Shown here in pieces: positions 8,933 to 19,567 of a DNA stretch of 47,185 bases (the stretch's first letter is position 1; each line of letters begins with the position of its first letter). The stretch is from Chromatocurvus halotolerans (lineage in GTDB: Bacteria > Pseudomonadota > Gammaproteobacteria > Pseudomonadales > Halieaceae). Below the pieces are notes generated by a model. The model saw nothing but the letters and a program-made list of their open reading frames with translations. It ran no database searches and had not been told where the DNA came from. The translations under genes and the position numbers were made by a program. Location: assembly GCF_004340525.1 (NCBI RefSeq), contig NZ_SLWX01000023.1:1-47185 (forward strand). Reading direction: 5' to 3'.

Positions 8933-10111
8933 TCACAGCCCGAGTACAGCCTTCGCAATAATGTTCTTCTGGACCTCGTTGGAGCCGCCATAAATCGTGG
9001 CCGCACGGCCGTACATGTACGCCTGGCGTGCTGAGCTGCCAAACTCGTGTCCCAGCGCCTGCGGGTCGAGATCCGTGGGCAGGACACCCTGGTAATACCC
9101 CGCCAGATCCATGCGCAGGCCCTGAATCGCCTGCTGGATCTCCGTACCCTTGATCTTCAGCAGTGACGATTCCGCGCCCGGCGCACCGCCCGCGGCCACG
9201 GAGGCCAGCACGCGCAGATCGGTGTACTCCAGTGCCATCAGCTCTATTTCGATATCCGACAGCCGCTTCTGGAACAGCGGATCATCTATCTTGCGCTTGC
9301 CGGCGTTGACTTCCTGCTCGGCAAAGCGTCGCAGTTCGGCGAGCGCCCGGCGGGAATCGGCGACGCCGGCAATTGACGTGCGCTCATGGGCGAGCAGCGC
9401 CTTGGCGTAGGTCCAGCCCTTGTCCTGCTCGCCGATCAGGTTGGCGACCGGAACCCGGACATTGTTGAACTCTACCTCGTTGAGGCTGTGGTGGTTGTCG
9501 ATGGTGGTAATTGGATTGACCTTGACGCCTTCAGACGCCATATCGATCAGCAGAAAACTGATTCCCTGCTGTTTCTTGCCCTCGTTGCTGGTGCGCACGA
9601 GGCAAAAAATCCAGTCGGAATGCTGGGCGTAGGTCGTCCAGATTTTTGCACCGTTAACCACGTAGGCGTCGCCGTCGAGATCTGCGCGCGTTTTCAGGGC
9701 AGCGAGGTCAGAGCCTGCACCAGGCTCGGAATAACCCTGGCACCACCAGTCTTCGCTGCGCAGGATTCGCGGCAGGAAGCGCGCCTTCTGCTCGTCATTG
9801 CCAAAGGTATAGATCACCGGACCGACCATCTTCAGACCGAATGGAATAACGTCGCGGACACCGGCCGCAGCACGTTCGGTTTCGTAGATGAAGTTCTGGG
9901 TCGGGGTCCACTCCGCGCCACCGTATTCCTTCGGCCAGCCGGGCGCTATCCATCCCTTGTCGTAAAGCCTGCGCTGCCAGTCGATGATGGCCTCGCGATA
10001 CTCGGTGGGGTGCTGCAGGCGGGCGCGCAGCTCGTCGTCGTAGGCATCGGCGAAAAAGGCACGCACTTCATCGCGAAACGCCATGTCTTCGGGGGCAAAA
10101 CTGGTATCCAC
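8933..10111 (-). CDS. Acyl-CoA dehydrogenase, large-subunit-like (PimC type)
   Basis: A 392-residue acyl-CoA dehydrogenase when read from the GTG at 10111, which follows an AGGACAGGAG ribosome site. A longer frame reaching 10342 adds about 77 residues unlike the family and is rejected. The conserved WCQGYSEPGAGSDLA flavin segment and the C-terminal ATIYGGSNEVQKNIIAK loop are present. It pairs with the adjacent smaller dehydrogenase, resembling PimC/PimD-type heteromers that act on bulky or dicarboxylic acyl-CoAs. It is the first gene of the minus-strand run that ends with aceK and the phosphatases. Confidence 0.9.
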   Translation of the reverse strand: MDTSFAPEDMAFRDEVRAFFADAYDDELRARLQHPTEYREAIIDWQRRLYDKGWIAPGWPKEYGGAEWTPTQNFIYETERAAAGVRDVIPFGLKMVGPVIYTFGNDEQKARFLPRILRSEDWWCQGYSEPGAGSDLAALKTRADLDGDAYVVNGAKIWTTYAQHSDWIFCLVRTSNEGKKQQGISFLLIDMASEGVKVNPITTIDNHHSLNEVEFNNVRVPVANLIGEQDKGWTYAKALLAHERTSIAGVADSRRALAELRRFAEQEVNAGKRKIDDPLFQKRLSDIEIELMALEYTDLRVLASVAAGGAPGAESSLLKIKGTEIQQAIQGLRMDLAGYYQGVLPTDLDPQALGHEFGSSARQAYMYGRAATIYGGSNEVQKNIIAKAVLGL

Positions 10112-10170
10112 AGCGTGGTCTCCTGTCCTTGCGGTTTGAATTTGACCCTGGGGTATGTTTTTCCTAGGCT

Positions 10171-10203
10171 CAGTACTGTAGCCATTTGAGCTGCGTAAAA
10201 CAA
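10171..10203 (-). promoter_or_regulatory. Candidate promoter for the acyl-CoA dehydrogenase/aceK operon
   Basis: Read on the minus strand, TTGTTT (10203-10198) is followed after 17 nt by TACAGT (10180-10175), a moderate sigma70 match about 65 nt before the GTG start. The palindrome CAGTACTG (10171-10178) overlaps the -10 box and could be a repressor site. This is a motif match only. The rest of the roughly 276-nt gap (10112-10387) shows nothing else I can support. Confidence 0.35.
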
Positions 10204-10387
10204 GCGCCCGCCGGCCAGGTTGGACCGTTCGCATGGCAACGCAAGACCATCGGTAGAAGCCAGCGAAATCCGGGGCGGGGGGATGACTGTCGGGAGCGGG
10301 AATTGCTGGCATGGCGAGCCTTGGTTGAAGCGACCGCCCCATAGGCCAGGGCAGTCGCGACTCGCATGACGCTAATCTCGAATGGAA

Positions 10388-11259
10388 CTAGTAGAGAAGG
10401 CTGTAGAGCTTGCGCTGGTATTCCGCGGCCAATGGGTCGCCCTTGCCGAGGGAGGCAATGGTGTCCAGCAACGCCTTGCGCGTGCTGCCATTGCCGTGGT
10501 CGAGTTCACGTTGCAGGATGGTGAACAGATTCTCGAGCCCTTCGCGGTACTGTCCGGCCGCCGTGTAGTGCAGTGCCAGCTGGACACGCAGGTCGAGATT
10601 GTCGGGGTCTGAGGCCAGCTGCTCTTCCAGGGCCGCCATTTCCGGCGACTTCGCCGTTTCACGGCGTATCTCCAGCTGCGCTCGGCACTGCTCGTAGGCA
10701 GCGTCCTGATCGACCATCCTGACCGCATCGAGCACCGCCTGGGCTTCGTCCAGACGCATGCCCTCGATCAGCGCCAGTGCATAAGCCATGGCGACCTCAT
10801 GCTTGCGCCCGGATTCCTCGTACGCTGGCCGCAGCGTGGCAATGGCCTCACTCGCCTGTCCCGCGTCCAGATGCTCCGCCGCCTTGCGCAGCACACCTTC
10901 CCAGGGCGATGGCAGGTATTTCTGCAGCATGTCGCGCACCGCTGCCTCGGGCTGCGCGCCGGCAAAGCCATCAACCGGCTGCCCGCCCTGCATAACCATT
11001 ACCGTGGGCAGGCTTCGCACGCCAAACTGCTGCGCAATCATCTGCTGGGTGTCCGCATTGACCCTGGCCAGAACAAAGGCCCCCTGGTACTCATTGGCCA
11101 GCTTTTCGAGTATCGGCATGAGCATCTTGCACGGCTCGCACCAGTCTGCCCAGAAATCGATAACGATCGGGCGCACCTGGGACTCCTCAATGAGCCATCG
11201 CGCAGCATTGCTTTCGTCGATGTCGACGATGTATTCCGGTTGATTGCCTGCCAGTTCCA

Positions 11260-11260
<1 letters not shown>
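10388..11260 (-). CDS. cnoX: Thioredoxin-TPR chaperedoxin, CnoX/YbbN-like
   Basis: A 290-residue protein with a thioredoxin domain (about 1-110) and an alpha-helical TPR-like C-terminal half, the CnoX/YbbN architecture (E. coli 284 residues). CnoX binds unfolding proteins during oxidative stress and passes them to DnaK or GroEL. The active site is WCEPCK with both cysteines (C41, C44), unlike E. coli CnoX, so this version is probably redox-active. The ATG at 11260 overlaps the dapB stop (TGATG); a GTG one codon upstream is also possible. Placement at the end of the grpE-dnaK-dnaJ-dapB run supports a link to DnaK. Confidence 0.88.
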
Positions 11261-13217
<1,957 letters not shown>

Positions 13218-13251
13218 GTGTCGCCCCGGATGAAACCGTCCCTGCTGAAAC

Positions 13252-13281
13252 GACTACGCGGGCACCTGCGTCCCGCGTGTC
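13252..13281 (-). other. Stem-loop in the dnaK-dnaJ intergenic region
   Basis: A hairpin of about ten base pairs with one bulge (arms 13252-13262 and 13272-13281, core ACGCGGG/CCCGCGT) lies between dnaK and dnaJ. No T-run follows, so it is more likely an mRNA processing or stabilising element than a terminator. Base pairing is seen; function is inferred. Confidence 0.35.
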
Positions 13282-13331
13282 GATACTCCCCATGTACGCC
13301 GCGGCCCGCAGGTCGACGGCGGAGAGAAAAC

Positions 13332-15269
13332 TTACTTCTTGTTGTCGTCGACTTCCTCGAACTCAGCGTCTACCGCCTCATCACCCGACGTTTCACCACC
13401 TGCCTGGGCTCCGTCGCCGCCGGCCTGCTGGGCGCCTTCCGCCGCGGAGGCCTGCGCGGCATACATCTTCTGGGCCACCGGCCCGGTCGCCTCCGTCAGT
13501 TTGGTGGCGGCCGCCTCGATAGCCTCCTTGTCTTCACCTTTGAGCGCCTCTTCGGCCTCGCTGATGGCAGACTCGATCGCCGACTTCTCGTCGTCCGAGG
13601 CGTGATCACCGCCCTCTTCCAGGGTCTTGCGCGCTGCATTCACCAGACCTTCGGTGGTGTTGCGTGCGGTAATCAGCGCTTCAAAACGCGCATCCGCCTC
13701 GGCGTTCGCCTCCGCATCTGCCACCATCTTGTCGATCTCTTCATCCGAGAGACCGCCGGAGGCCGTGATGCGGATAGACTGTTCCTTGCCGGTCGCCTTG
13801 TCCTTGGCCGACACATTCAGGATACCGTTGGCATCGAGGTCGAAGGTCACTTCAATCTGCGGCATGCCACGGGACGCCGGCGGGATATCCGCCAGATCGA
13901 AACGGCCAAGCGACTTGTTCTGCGACGCCTGCTTGCGCTCGCCCTGCACCACGTGGATGGTTACCGCCGTCTGATTGTCTTCCGCAGTTGAGAACACCTG
14001 CGACTTCTTGGTCGGAATCGTGGTGTTCTTCTCGATCAGTGGCGTAGCGACACCGCCCATGGTCTCGATACCCAGCGTCAGCGGCGTGACATCCAGCAGC
14101 AGGACGTCCTTGACGTCGCCGGAGAGAACCGCGCCCTGCAGGGCGGCACCCACGGCAACCGCCTCATCGGGGTTGACGTCCTTGCGCGGCTCCTTGCCAA
14201 AGTAGTCCGCGACTTTCTTCTGCACCATCGGCATGCGTGTCTGGCCACCGACCAGGATCACCTCGTCGATTTCGCTAGGGCTAAGACCCGCATCCTTGAG
14301 CGCCATCTTCACCGGCTCCATAGAGCGCGTGACCAGCTCTTCCACCAGCGACTCCAGCTTGGAGCGCGACAGCTTCACTACCAGGTGCTTGGGGCCGGAG
14401 GCATCTGCCGTAATGTAGGGCAGATTGACTTCGGTCTGCTGCGAACTGGACAGCTCGATCTTCGCTTTCTCGGCGGCCTCCTTCAGACGCTGCAGGGCCA
14501 GCGGGTCATTGTGAAGGTCGATGCCGCTGTCCTTCTTGAACTGCTCGGCCAGGTAGTCGATCAGACGCAGGTCAAAATCCTCGCCTCCGAGGAAAGTGTC
14601 ACCGTTGGTGGAGAGCACCTCAAACTGATGCTCGCCATCGACTTCGGCAATCTCGATGATGGAAATATCGAAGGTGCCGCCACCGAGGTCGTAGACGGCA
14701 ATCGTGCGGTCGCCTTTCGCCTTGTCCATGCCGTAGGCCAGCGCGGCTGCCGTCGGCTCGTTGATGATGCGCTTGACCTCAAGGCCGGCAATTCTGCCTG
14801 CATCCTTGGTCGCCTGGCGCTGGGAATCGTTGAAATAGGCAGGCACGGTGATCACGGCTTCAGTGACCGTCTCACCGAGGAACTCCTCGGCCGTGCGCTT
14901 CATTTTGCGCAGCACCTCGGCAGATACCTGTGGGGGTGCCATCTTCTCGCCCTTCGCTTCTACCCAGGCATCGCCGTTGTCGGCTTCGGTGATCTTGTAC
15001 GGCACCATCTTGATGTCTTTCTGAACGACATCGTCCTTGAACTTGCGGCCGATCAGGCGCTTGACGGCGTACAGCGTGTTCTGCGGATTGGTTACCGCCT
15101 GACGCTTCGCGCTCTGTCCGACGAGAATCTCGCCGTCCTGGGTGTACGCCACGATTGATGGCGTGGTGCGATCACCCTCGGAATTCTCAATGACGCGGGG
15201 TTTGTCTCCATCGAGCACGGCCACACAGGAGTTGGTCGTGCCGAGGTCAATACCGATAATCTTACCCAT
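13332..15269 (-). CDS. dnaK: Chaperone protein DnaK (Hsp70)
   Basis: A 645-residue Hsp70. The start is the ATG at 15269 giving [17 protein letters not shown], preceded by GGAGAAG; a 15-residue upstream extension of the open frame is rejected. The ATPase domain (about 1-385) has the phosphate-binding [19 protein letters not shown] and [10 protein letters not shown] motifs. The linker [13 protein letters not shown] leads into the substrate-binding domain, and the acidic C-terminus ends in EEVDDNKK. Transcribed with grpE upstream and dnaJ downstream, with a possible promoter of its own. Confidence 0.98.
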   Translation of the reverse strand: MGKIIGIDLGTTNSCVAVLDGDKPRVIENSEGDRTTPSIVAYTQDGEILVGQSAKRQAVTNPQNTLYAVKRLIGRKFKDDVVQKDIKMVPYKITEADNGDAWVEAKGEKMAPPQVSAEVLRKMKRTAEEFLGETVTEAVITVPAYFNDSQRQATKDAGRIAGLEVKRIINEPTAAALAYGMDKAKGDRTIAVYDLGGGTFDISIIEIAEVDGEHQFEVLSTNGDTFLGGEDFDLRLIDYLAEQFKKDSGIDLHNDPLALQRLKEAAEKAKIELSSSQQTEVNLPYITADASGPKHLVVKLSRSKLESLVEELVTRSMEPVKMALKDAGLSPSEIDEVILVGGQTRMPMVQKKVADYFGKEPRKDVNPDEAVAVGAALQGAVLSGDVKDVLLLDVTPLTLGIETMGGVATPLIEKNTTIPTKKSQVFSTAEDNQTAVTIHVVQGERKQASQNKSLGRFDLADIPPASRGMPQIEVTFDLDANGILNVSAKDKATGKEQSIRITASGGLSDEEIDKMVADAEANAEADARFEALITARNTTEGLVNAARKTLEEGGDHASDDEKSAIESAISEAEEALKGEDKEAIEAAATKLTEATGPVAQKMYAAQASAAEGAQQAGGDGAQAGGETSGDEAVDAEFEEVDDNKK

Positions 15270-15286
15270 GATTCTTCTCCTCAAAA

Positions 15287-15303
15287 GGCCACCTGAGGCG
15301 GCC
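15287..15303 (-). promoter_or_regulatory. dnaK leader hairpin next to the ribosome binding site
   Basis: On the minus strand GGCCGCC-TCA-GGTGGCC forms a 7-bp stem (one G-U pair) with a 3-nt loop, followed by TTTT and then the GAGGAG ribosome site of dnaK. It could be a weak terminator between grpE and dnaK. The CCTCA inside the hairpin is also complementary to TGAGG at the ribosome site, so an alternative fold could hide the site. The structure is read by eye; regulation is speculative. Confidence 0.4.
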
Positions 15304-15327
15304 TGTCTCTGCATTCACTGTTTGCTT

Positions 15328-15355
15328 ATATTGGCCCGTTTGCGATCAATTCAAG
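15328..15355 (-). promoter_or_regulatory. Possible secondary sigma32 promoter for dnaK
   Basis: On the minus strand CTTGAAT (15355-15349, six of seven to the sigma32 -35) is followed after 13 nt by GCCAATAT (15335-15328, a partial match to the sigma32 -10). It lies about 60 nt before the dnaK ATG. It is weaker than the grpE promoter. Confidence 0.4.
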
Positions 15356-15401
15356 GGCATTTGGCGTCTTTTTTGCTTCACGAGCGACGCTCACTGCGGA
15401 C

Positions 15402-16073
15402 TCAGGCGTGCTCGTCGATGCTGCCTGACGCTCCCGGAGCTCCCGGAGCCTGCTTACTGACCATGACCATGGCCGGCCGCACCAGACGCCCGTTCAGGGT
15501 GTAACCCTTCTGCATGACTGCGATCACGGTATTCGGCTCGACGTCGGGGTTTTCCACCTGGCTCATGGCCTGGTGCAGCTGGGGATCAAAGGGTTCGCCC
15601 TGAGGATCGACCGCTTCGATGTGGTATTTCTGCAGCGCGTTCTGAAAGCTCTTCAGCGTGAGCTCAACGCCTTCAGCAATCGGCTTGACCACCTCCTCAT
15701 CGCCACTTGCCGACTCCAGCGCACGCTCGAGATTGTCGACCACCGGCAGCAGTTCTCCGGCAAAGCGCTCGAGCGCGTACTTGCGCGCCCTTTCCACATC
15801 CTGCTCGGCACGTCGCTTGGCATTCTGTGCTTCCGCCTGCGCACGCAGTGCGCTGTCCCTGGCCTGCTCGAGTTCTTCCTGCAGGCGGGCAATTTCGTCT
15901 TCCGGCGAGGGATCGTCCGCATCGGAGGAGCCCGCCTCCGAGCCCTCCTGCTCCCGTGCTGCTGCAGCCTGTGTGTCTTCGGCTCTGGCCTCCGGCTGCT
16001 GTTCTGCCGCCTGCGCCTCGTCGGCGCGGGGCTGCTCCTCTGGTTTTCCTGACTGTTGCTCTTTGTCGGACAC
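15402..16073 (-). CDS. grpE: Nucleotide exchange factor GrpE
   Basis: A 223-residue GrpE, the ADP-release factor for DnaK. The N-terminal 60 or so residues are Glu/Gln/Ala-rich and disordered, followed by a long coiled coil ([18 protein letters not shown]) and the C-terminal beta wing with [31 protein letters not shown]. It is somewhat longer than E. coli GrpE (197) because of the acidic N-terminus. A strong sigma32-type promoter lies about 100 nt upstream. Confidence 0.96.
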   Translation of the reverse strand: MSDKEQQSGKPEEQPRADEAQAAEQQPEARAEDTQAAAAREQEGSEAGSSDADDPSPEDEIARLQEELEQARDSALRAQAEAQNAKRRAEQDVERARKYALERFAGELLPVVDNLERALESASGDEEVVKPIAEGVELTLKSFQNALQKYHIEAVDPQGEPFDPQLHQAMSQVENPDVEPNTVIAVMQKGYTLNGRLVRPAMVMVSKQAPGAPGASGSIDEHA

Positions 16074-16175
16074 GAGGCTACTCCGTTCTATTGGCTCTGA
16101 AAATCGGTTCGCGTTGCAGGCCGGGCACGTCGCGTCGAACGCGACAACGCCGGCGTTGTTTCACAGATAGGAGTG

Positions 16176-16203
16176 ACTTGGGGGCTGCGCCGCCCTTTTC
16201 AAG
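16176..16203 (-). promoter_or_regulatory. sigma32 (RpoH) heat-shock promoter of grpE-dnaK-dnaJ
   Basis: On the minus strand CTTGAAA (16203-16197) matches the sigma32 -35 exactly, and CCCCAAGT (16183-16176) matches the -10 consensus CCCCATNT at all but one fixed position, with a 13-nt spacer. It sits between hrcA and grpE. The 10-bp sequence GGGCTGCGCC occurs twice here (16182-16191 and 16203-16212), 21 bp apart. I find no CIRCE element, the usual HrcA target, near it. Confidence 0.75.
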
Positions 16204-16217
16204 GGCTGCGCCTTCCC

Positions 16218-16244
16218 GGGTCAGGTTCGATTCGGACCTGACCC
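16218..16244. repeat. REP-like palindrome, copy 1, overlapping the hrcA stop
   Basis: An inverted repeat, GGGTCAGGT at 16218-16226 with ACCTGACCC at 16236-16244, extended inward by three further pairs. It is nearly the same as the palindrome at 27987-28015. The copy covers the hrcA stop codon, so the last residues of HrcA (about GPNRT) are encoded by the repeat. Confidence 0.7.
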
Positions 16245-17273
16245 CGCCGACAGGGCAGAACTCAGCATGCGCGAGGTGACGTCGACAATGGGAATCACGC
16301 GCTCATAGGCCATGCGCGTCGGCCCGATGACACCGAGAACGCCCAGCGGCCGACGGCCGTCGCCATAGGGCGCGGTGATGACGCTGAAGTCACCGAACAC
16401 GTCATGACCCGCTTCGTCACCAATGAAGATGCGTACGCCATCGGCGCGCGTGCAGCGCTCCAGCAGATGCAGAAGGTCCTTCTTGCGCTCGAAGATGTCG
16501 AACAGCTCCCGGAGCTTGTCGACATCCTCGGCGGTAGCGCTGTCCAGCAGGCGTAAGCCGCCGGCCAGCATGTAGTCGTCGCCGCCCTCTTCCTGGTGCA
16601 GTGCCTGACTGGCGAGGTCCAGCGTGGCGCTGAGATAGTCATCGATGCGGCTTCGCGCCTCGCGCATTTCGTCGAGAATGCGGCTCTTCACCGTGTCCAG
16701 CGCCTGACCGGCGTAGCGCTGATTCACGAGGCGCGCGGCCTCGCGCAGTTCTTCCTCGGTAAAGGTACGCTTGGTGTGGATGATGCGGTTCTGCACTTCG
16801 CGCTGATTGATCACGAGAATGACCAGTACGCGGTTATCCGACAGCGGCAGAAACTCGACCTGCCGCAGCTGCGGCGCATCCTGACGCGGCACAGTAACAA
16901 TACCCGCCTGGTGGGTAATGGCCGACAGCAGCTGCGAAGCCGACTGCACCAGATCGGTTGTGGTCTTGTCCGGATTCAACTCCTGCCTCACCGCCGCGAC
17001 CGCGGCCTCATCCACTTCCTGAACCTGCAGCAGACTGTCGACGAACAACCGGTAGCCGAGCGCCGTGGGAATGCGGCCGGACGAGGTGTGGGGCGAGTGC
17101 AGAAAACCGCGCTCTTCCAGATCGGACAGCACATTGCGGATCGTTGCCGCGCTCACCGCGAGACCGGCCTCTTCCTGCAGCGTGCGCGAACCTACCGGCT
17201 GTCCATCGCGTATGTGACGCTCCACCAGAACCTTGAGCAGGGTGCGCGCCCGGTCGGGAATTGTTTCCTGCAC
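16221..17273 (-). CDS. hrcA: Heat-inducible transcription repressor HrcA
   Basis: A 350-residue HrcA read from GTG at 17273, which follows an AGG site; a TTG five codons upstream is possible. The N-terminal winged helix (RTLQEEAGLAVSAATIRNVLSDLEERGFL and HSPHTSSGRIPT) and the C-terminal GAF-like dimerisation region are present. HrcA normally represses chaperone genes through CIRCE sites, but none is visible upstream of grpE or hrcA, so its target (perhaps groESL) may lie elsewhere. The C-terminal tail is encoded by a REP-like palindrome. It is divergent from recN. Confidence 0.93.
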   Translation of the reverse strand: MQETIPDRARTLLKVLVERHIRDGQPVGSRTLQEEAGLAVSAATIRNVLSDLEERGFLHSPHTSSGRIPTALGYRLFVDSLLQVQEVDEAAVAAVRQELNPDKTTTDLVQSASQLLSAITHQAGIVTVPRQDAPQLRQVEFLPLSDNRVLVILVINQREVQNRIIHTKRTFTEEELREAARLVNQRYAGQALDTVKSRILDEMREARSRIDDYLSATLDLASQALHQEEGGDDYMLAGGLRLLDSATAEDVDKLRELFDIFERKKDLLHLLERCTRADGVRIFIGDEAGHDVFGDFSVITAPYGDGRRPLGVLGVIGPTRMAYERVIPIVDVTSRMLSSALSAGSGPNRT

Positions 17274-17297
17274 AGAACACCTCAGCAACGTCGGAAG

Positions 17298-17313
17298 CTG
17301 TCTTGTATCACAG
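17298..17313 (+). promoter_or_regulatory. LexA (SOS) box upstream of recN
   Basis: CTGTCTTGTATCACAG fits the CTGT-N8-ACAG gammaproteobacterial LexA consensus with all eight fixed bases. It sits between divergent hrcA and recN, 93 nt before the recN start. recN is a classic SOS gene, which supports the call. Confidence 0.7.
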
Positions 17314-17406
17314 ACCCGGCGACCGGCAAAACCGCTTCCGCCAGGGTCGGATGTTTAATGCATGGGGCAACTGCGGTATAACAGTCTGTCTCTGGAGTCG
17401 GGCCGC

Positions 17407-19062
17407 ATGCTTACACACCTCAGTATCAGCAATTTCACCATCGTCGAGCATCTGCAGATTGACCTCTCGGCAGGCATGACCGCCATCACCGGCGAAACGG
17501 GCGCCGGCAAATCCATCATGCTGGATGCTCTGGGGCTGTGTCTCGGCGATCGCGCAGATCCCAGGAGCATCCGCCCTGGCTGCACGCGCGCCGATATCAC
17601 CGCGTGTTTCGATATCGCCGGGATACCTGCAGCCCGCGCCTGGCTGGACGCACAGGACCTGACGGTCTCTGACGAATGCATCCTGCGCCGTGTCATCAGC
17701 ACCGATCGCTCGCGGGCGTGGATCAATGGCCGGCCCGCCACGGTACAGCAATGCGCCGAACTCGGTCAGCACCTGGTGGATATCCACAGCCAGCACGCGC
17801 ACCAGTCGCTGCTGCGAAAGCCGGTCCAGCGCGCCCTGCTGGACAGTTTTGCCGGCGCCGCCGCGCTCGCCGAGACCGTCGCCAGCCTGGCCCACGACTG
17901 GACAGAGACAGAGCAGCGCCTGGCGGCCCTGCGCGATGCCAGCAGCGAAACCGAATCGCGGCATCAACTGCTCAGCTACCAGGTGGGGGAACTGGACGAC
18001 CTGGCGCTAGGTAGCGATGAAATCGCAAGCCTGGAGGCCGAACAGAAGGCGCTCGGCAGCGCCGAGGAGATCCTCGAGTCAGCAGGCCGGGCCCTGGATC
18101 TGTGCGACACGCTGGAAGATACCGCCCAACAGGCAGCTCAGCTGCTCAGCGCCAGCCTGCACCGCGGCAGCCGCGTCGACAATGCGCGGGACATGCTGCA
18201 GTCCGCCGCCATTCAGTCCGGCGAGGCACGCGGCGATCTGCAGGCCTATCTTGACAGTATCGACATCGACCCACGCCGCCTGGCCGACGTCGAAAGCCGA
18301 CTGGACCAGATCTACACCATCGCCCGCAAGCATCGTGTCAAGCCGGAAGAGCTCGCGGCCCTGCACGCGGAACTGGCGGGCGAACTGGAGGCTCTGTCCG
18401 GCAGCGATGCCAGCGTGCAGGCACTCGAGGCGGAACTCGAAACCCGCCTGGCCGCCTGGACCGAGCAGGCGGAAAAGCTCACACAGCGGCGCGAAAAGGG
18501 GGCCAGAAAGCTCAGACGCGAGGCGATGGCGCTGCTCGAAACCCTGTCCATGGGGCAGTGCGTCCTCGAGATTGCCCTAGCGTCACGCCAGGGCACAAGC
18601 CCTCACCCCGGCGGCAGGGAGGAGGTGGAATTTCTCATCAGCACCAACCCCGGCAGCGCACCGCAGTCGCTCGCCCGCATTGCCTCCGGCGGTGAGCTTT
18701 CGCGCATCAGCCTGGCGATCCAGGTGGCCACCGCCGACGGTGGCAGCGTTCCCAGCATGGTGTTTGACGAGGTGGACGTGGGCATTGGCGGCGCCGTGGC
18801 CGAGGTGGTCGGACGCCTGCTGCGCAAGCTGTCGAATGGCGCCCAGGTTCTCTGCGTCACGCACCTGCCGCAGGTGGCGGCACAGGCCCATCACCAGCTG
18901 CGGGTCAGCAAGACGGGGAATCGCAAATCCGTGACCACCGCCCTGGCCAGGCTGGATACGGATGGCCGGGTCGATGAGCTCGCGCGCATGCTGGGCGGGC
19001 TGAAAGTTACCGATCAGACCCTGGCACACGCAAGAGAAATGCTGGCGGACGCCGACGCCTGA
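17407..19062 (+). CDS. recN: DNA repair protein RecN
   Basis: A 551-residue SMC-like ATPase involved in double-strand break repair (E. coli 553). The ATG at 17407 (MLTHLSISNFTIVEHL) follows a GGAG site; an upstream in-frame extension is rejected. Walker A GETGAGKS (29-36), a long coiled coil in the middle, the ABC signature ASGGELSRISLA and Walker B MVFDEVDVGIGG are all intact. An upstream LexA box points to SOS induction. It converges on fur, with 17 nt between the stops. Confidence 0.97.
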   Translation: MLTHLSISNFTIVEHLQIDLSAGMTAITGETGAGKSIMLDALGLCLGDRADPRSIRPGCTRADITACFDIAGIPAARAWLDAQDLTVSDECILRRVISTDRSRAWINGRPATVQQCAELGQHLVDIHSQHAHQSLLRKPVQRALLDSFAGAAALAETVASLAHDWTETEQRLAALRDASSETESRHQLLSYQVGELDDLALGSDEIASLEAEQKALGSAEEILESAGRALDLCDTLEDTAQQAAQLLSASLHRGSRVDNARDMLQSAAIQSGEARGDLQAYLDSIDIDPRRLADVESRLDQIYTIARKHRVKPEELAALHAELAGELEALSGSDASVQALEAELETRLAAWTEQAEKLTQRREKGARKLRREAMALLETLSMGQCVLEIALASRQGTSPHPGGREEVEFLISTNPGSAPQSLARIASGGELSRISLAIQVATADGGSVPSMVFDEVDVGIGGAVAEVVGRLLRKLSNGAQVLCVTHLPQVAAQAHHQLRVSKTGNRKSVTTALARLDTDGRVDELARMLGGLKVTDQTLAHAREMLADADA

Positions 19063-19079
19063 AACCGCAAAGGCGAGGC

Positions 19080-19496
19080 TTACTTCTCCTTGCGGCGCAC
19101 GTAGAGAACCAGCGAATGGTCCACCAGCTCAAAGCCGTGATCCTCGGCGATCTGCCGCTGGCGCTCCTCGATCAGTTCATCGTGAAACTCGATCACCTCA
19201 TTGCTGTCGACGCAGACCATGTGATCGTGATGCTCGCCCTTGGCAAGCTCGAACACACTGTGACCCGTCTCGAAATTGTGGCGGGTGACCAGACCGGCGG
19301 ACTCGAACTGGGTCAGCACCCGGTAGACGGTGGCAAGACCGACGTCCTCTCCCGCGTCCAGCAGAGCGCGATAGACATCTTCAGCACTCATGTGCTGGGC
19401 ACTGCCCTCGGCGGCATCCAGCAATTGCAGGATTTTCACCCGGGGCAGCGTTACCTTCAGACCTGCGTTACGCAGCTCCTGATTTTCCGCAGACAT
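19080..19496 (-). CDS. fur: Ferric uptake regulator Fur
   Basis: A 138-residue Fur, an iron-responsive repressor. The ATG at 19496 (MSAENQELRNAGLKVTLPR) is chosen; a 14-residue upstream extension is not conserved. The winged helix (MSAEDVYRALLDAGEDVGLATVYRVL) and the metal segment HHDHMVCVDSNEVIEFHDELIEERQ are present. The second Cys of the E. coli CxxC zinc motif is Ser here, as in Pseudomonas-type Fur proteins. It is divergent from bamE, the order common in pseudomonads and relatives. Confidence 0.96.
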   Translation of the reverse strand: MSAENQELRNAGLKVTLPRVKILQLLDAAEGSAQHMSAEDVYRALLDAGEDVGLATVYRVLTQFESAGLVTRHNFETGHSVFELAKGEHHDHMVCVDSNEVIEFHDELIEERQRQIAEDHGFELVDHSLVLYVRRKEK

Positions 19497-19504
19497 GGTG
19501 GGGG

Positions 19505-19533
19505 TTCTCTGAAAAGACTGGGGTCGGTATGAT
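19505..19533 (+). promoter_or_regulatory. Candidate bamE promoter
   Basis: TATGAT at 19528-19533 is a good -10 box 34 nt before the bamE ATG. The -35 at the right distance (TTCTCT, 19505-19510) is poor. It lies in the short region shared with the divergent fur start. Confidence 0.35.
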
Positions 19534-19567
19534 GCCATCCCTGATCCCCGGTTGGAAGTTCTCCCCC

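Noticed and set aside
10112-10342. N-terminal extension of the large acyl-CoA dehydrogenase
   Set aside because: The added residues are unlike the family, and a GTG with a strong ribosome site at 10111 gives the normal length.
15270-15401. CIRCE operator upstream of dnaK or grpE
   Set aside because: I looked for TTAGCACTC-N9-GAGTGCTAA on both strands between dnaK and hrcA and saw no acceptable match.
17370-17390. Second LexA site CTG...CAG near the recN start
   Set aside because: The spacing is N8 between CTG and CAG instead of N10, so it does not fit the LexA consensus.
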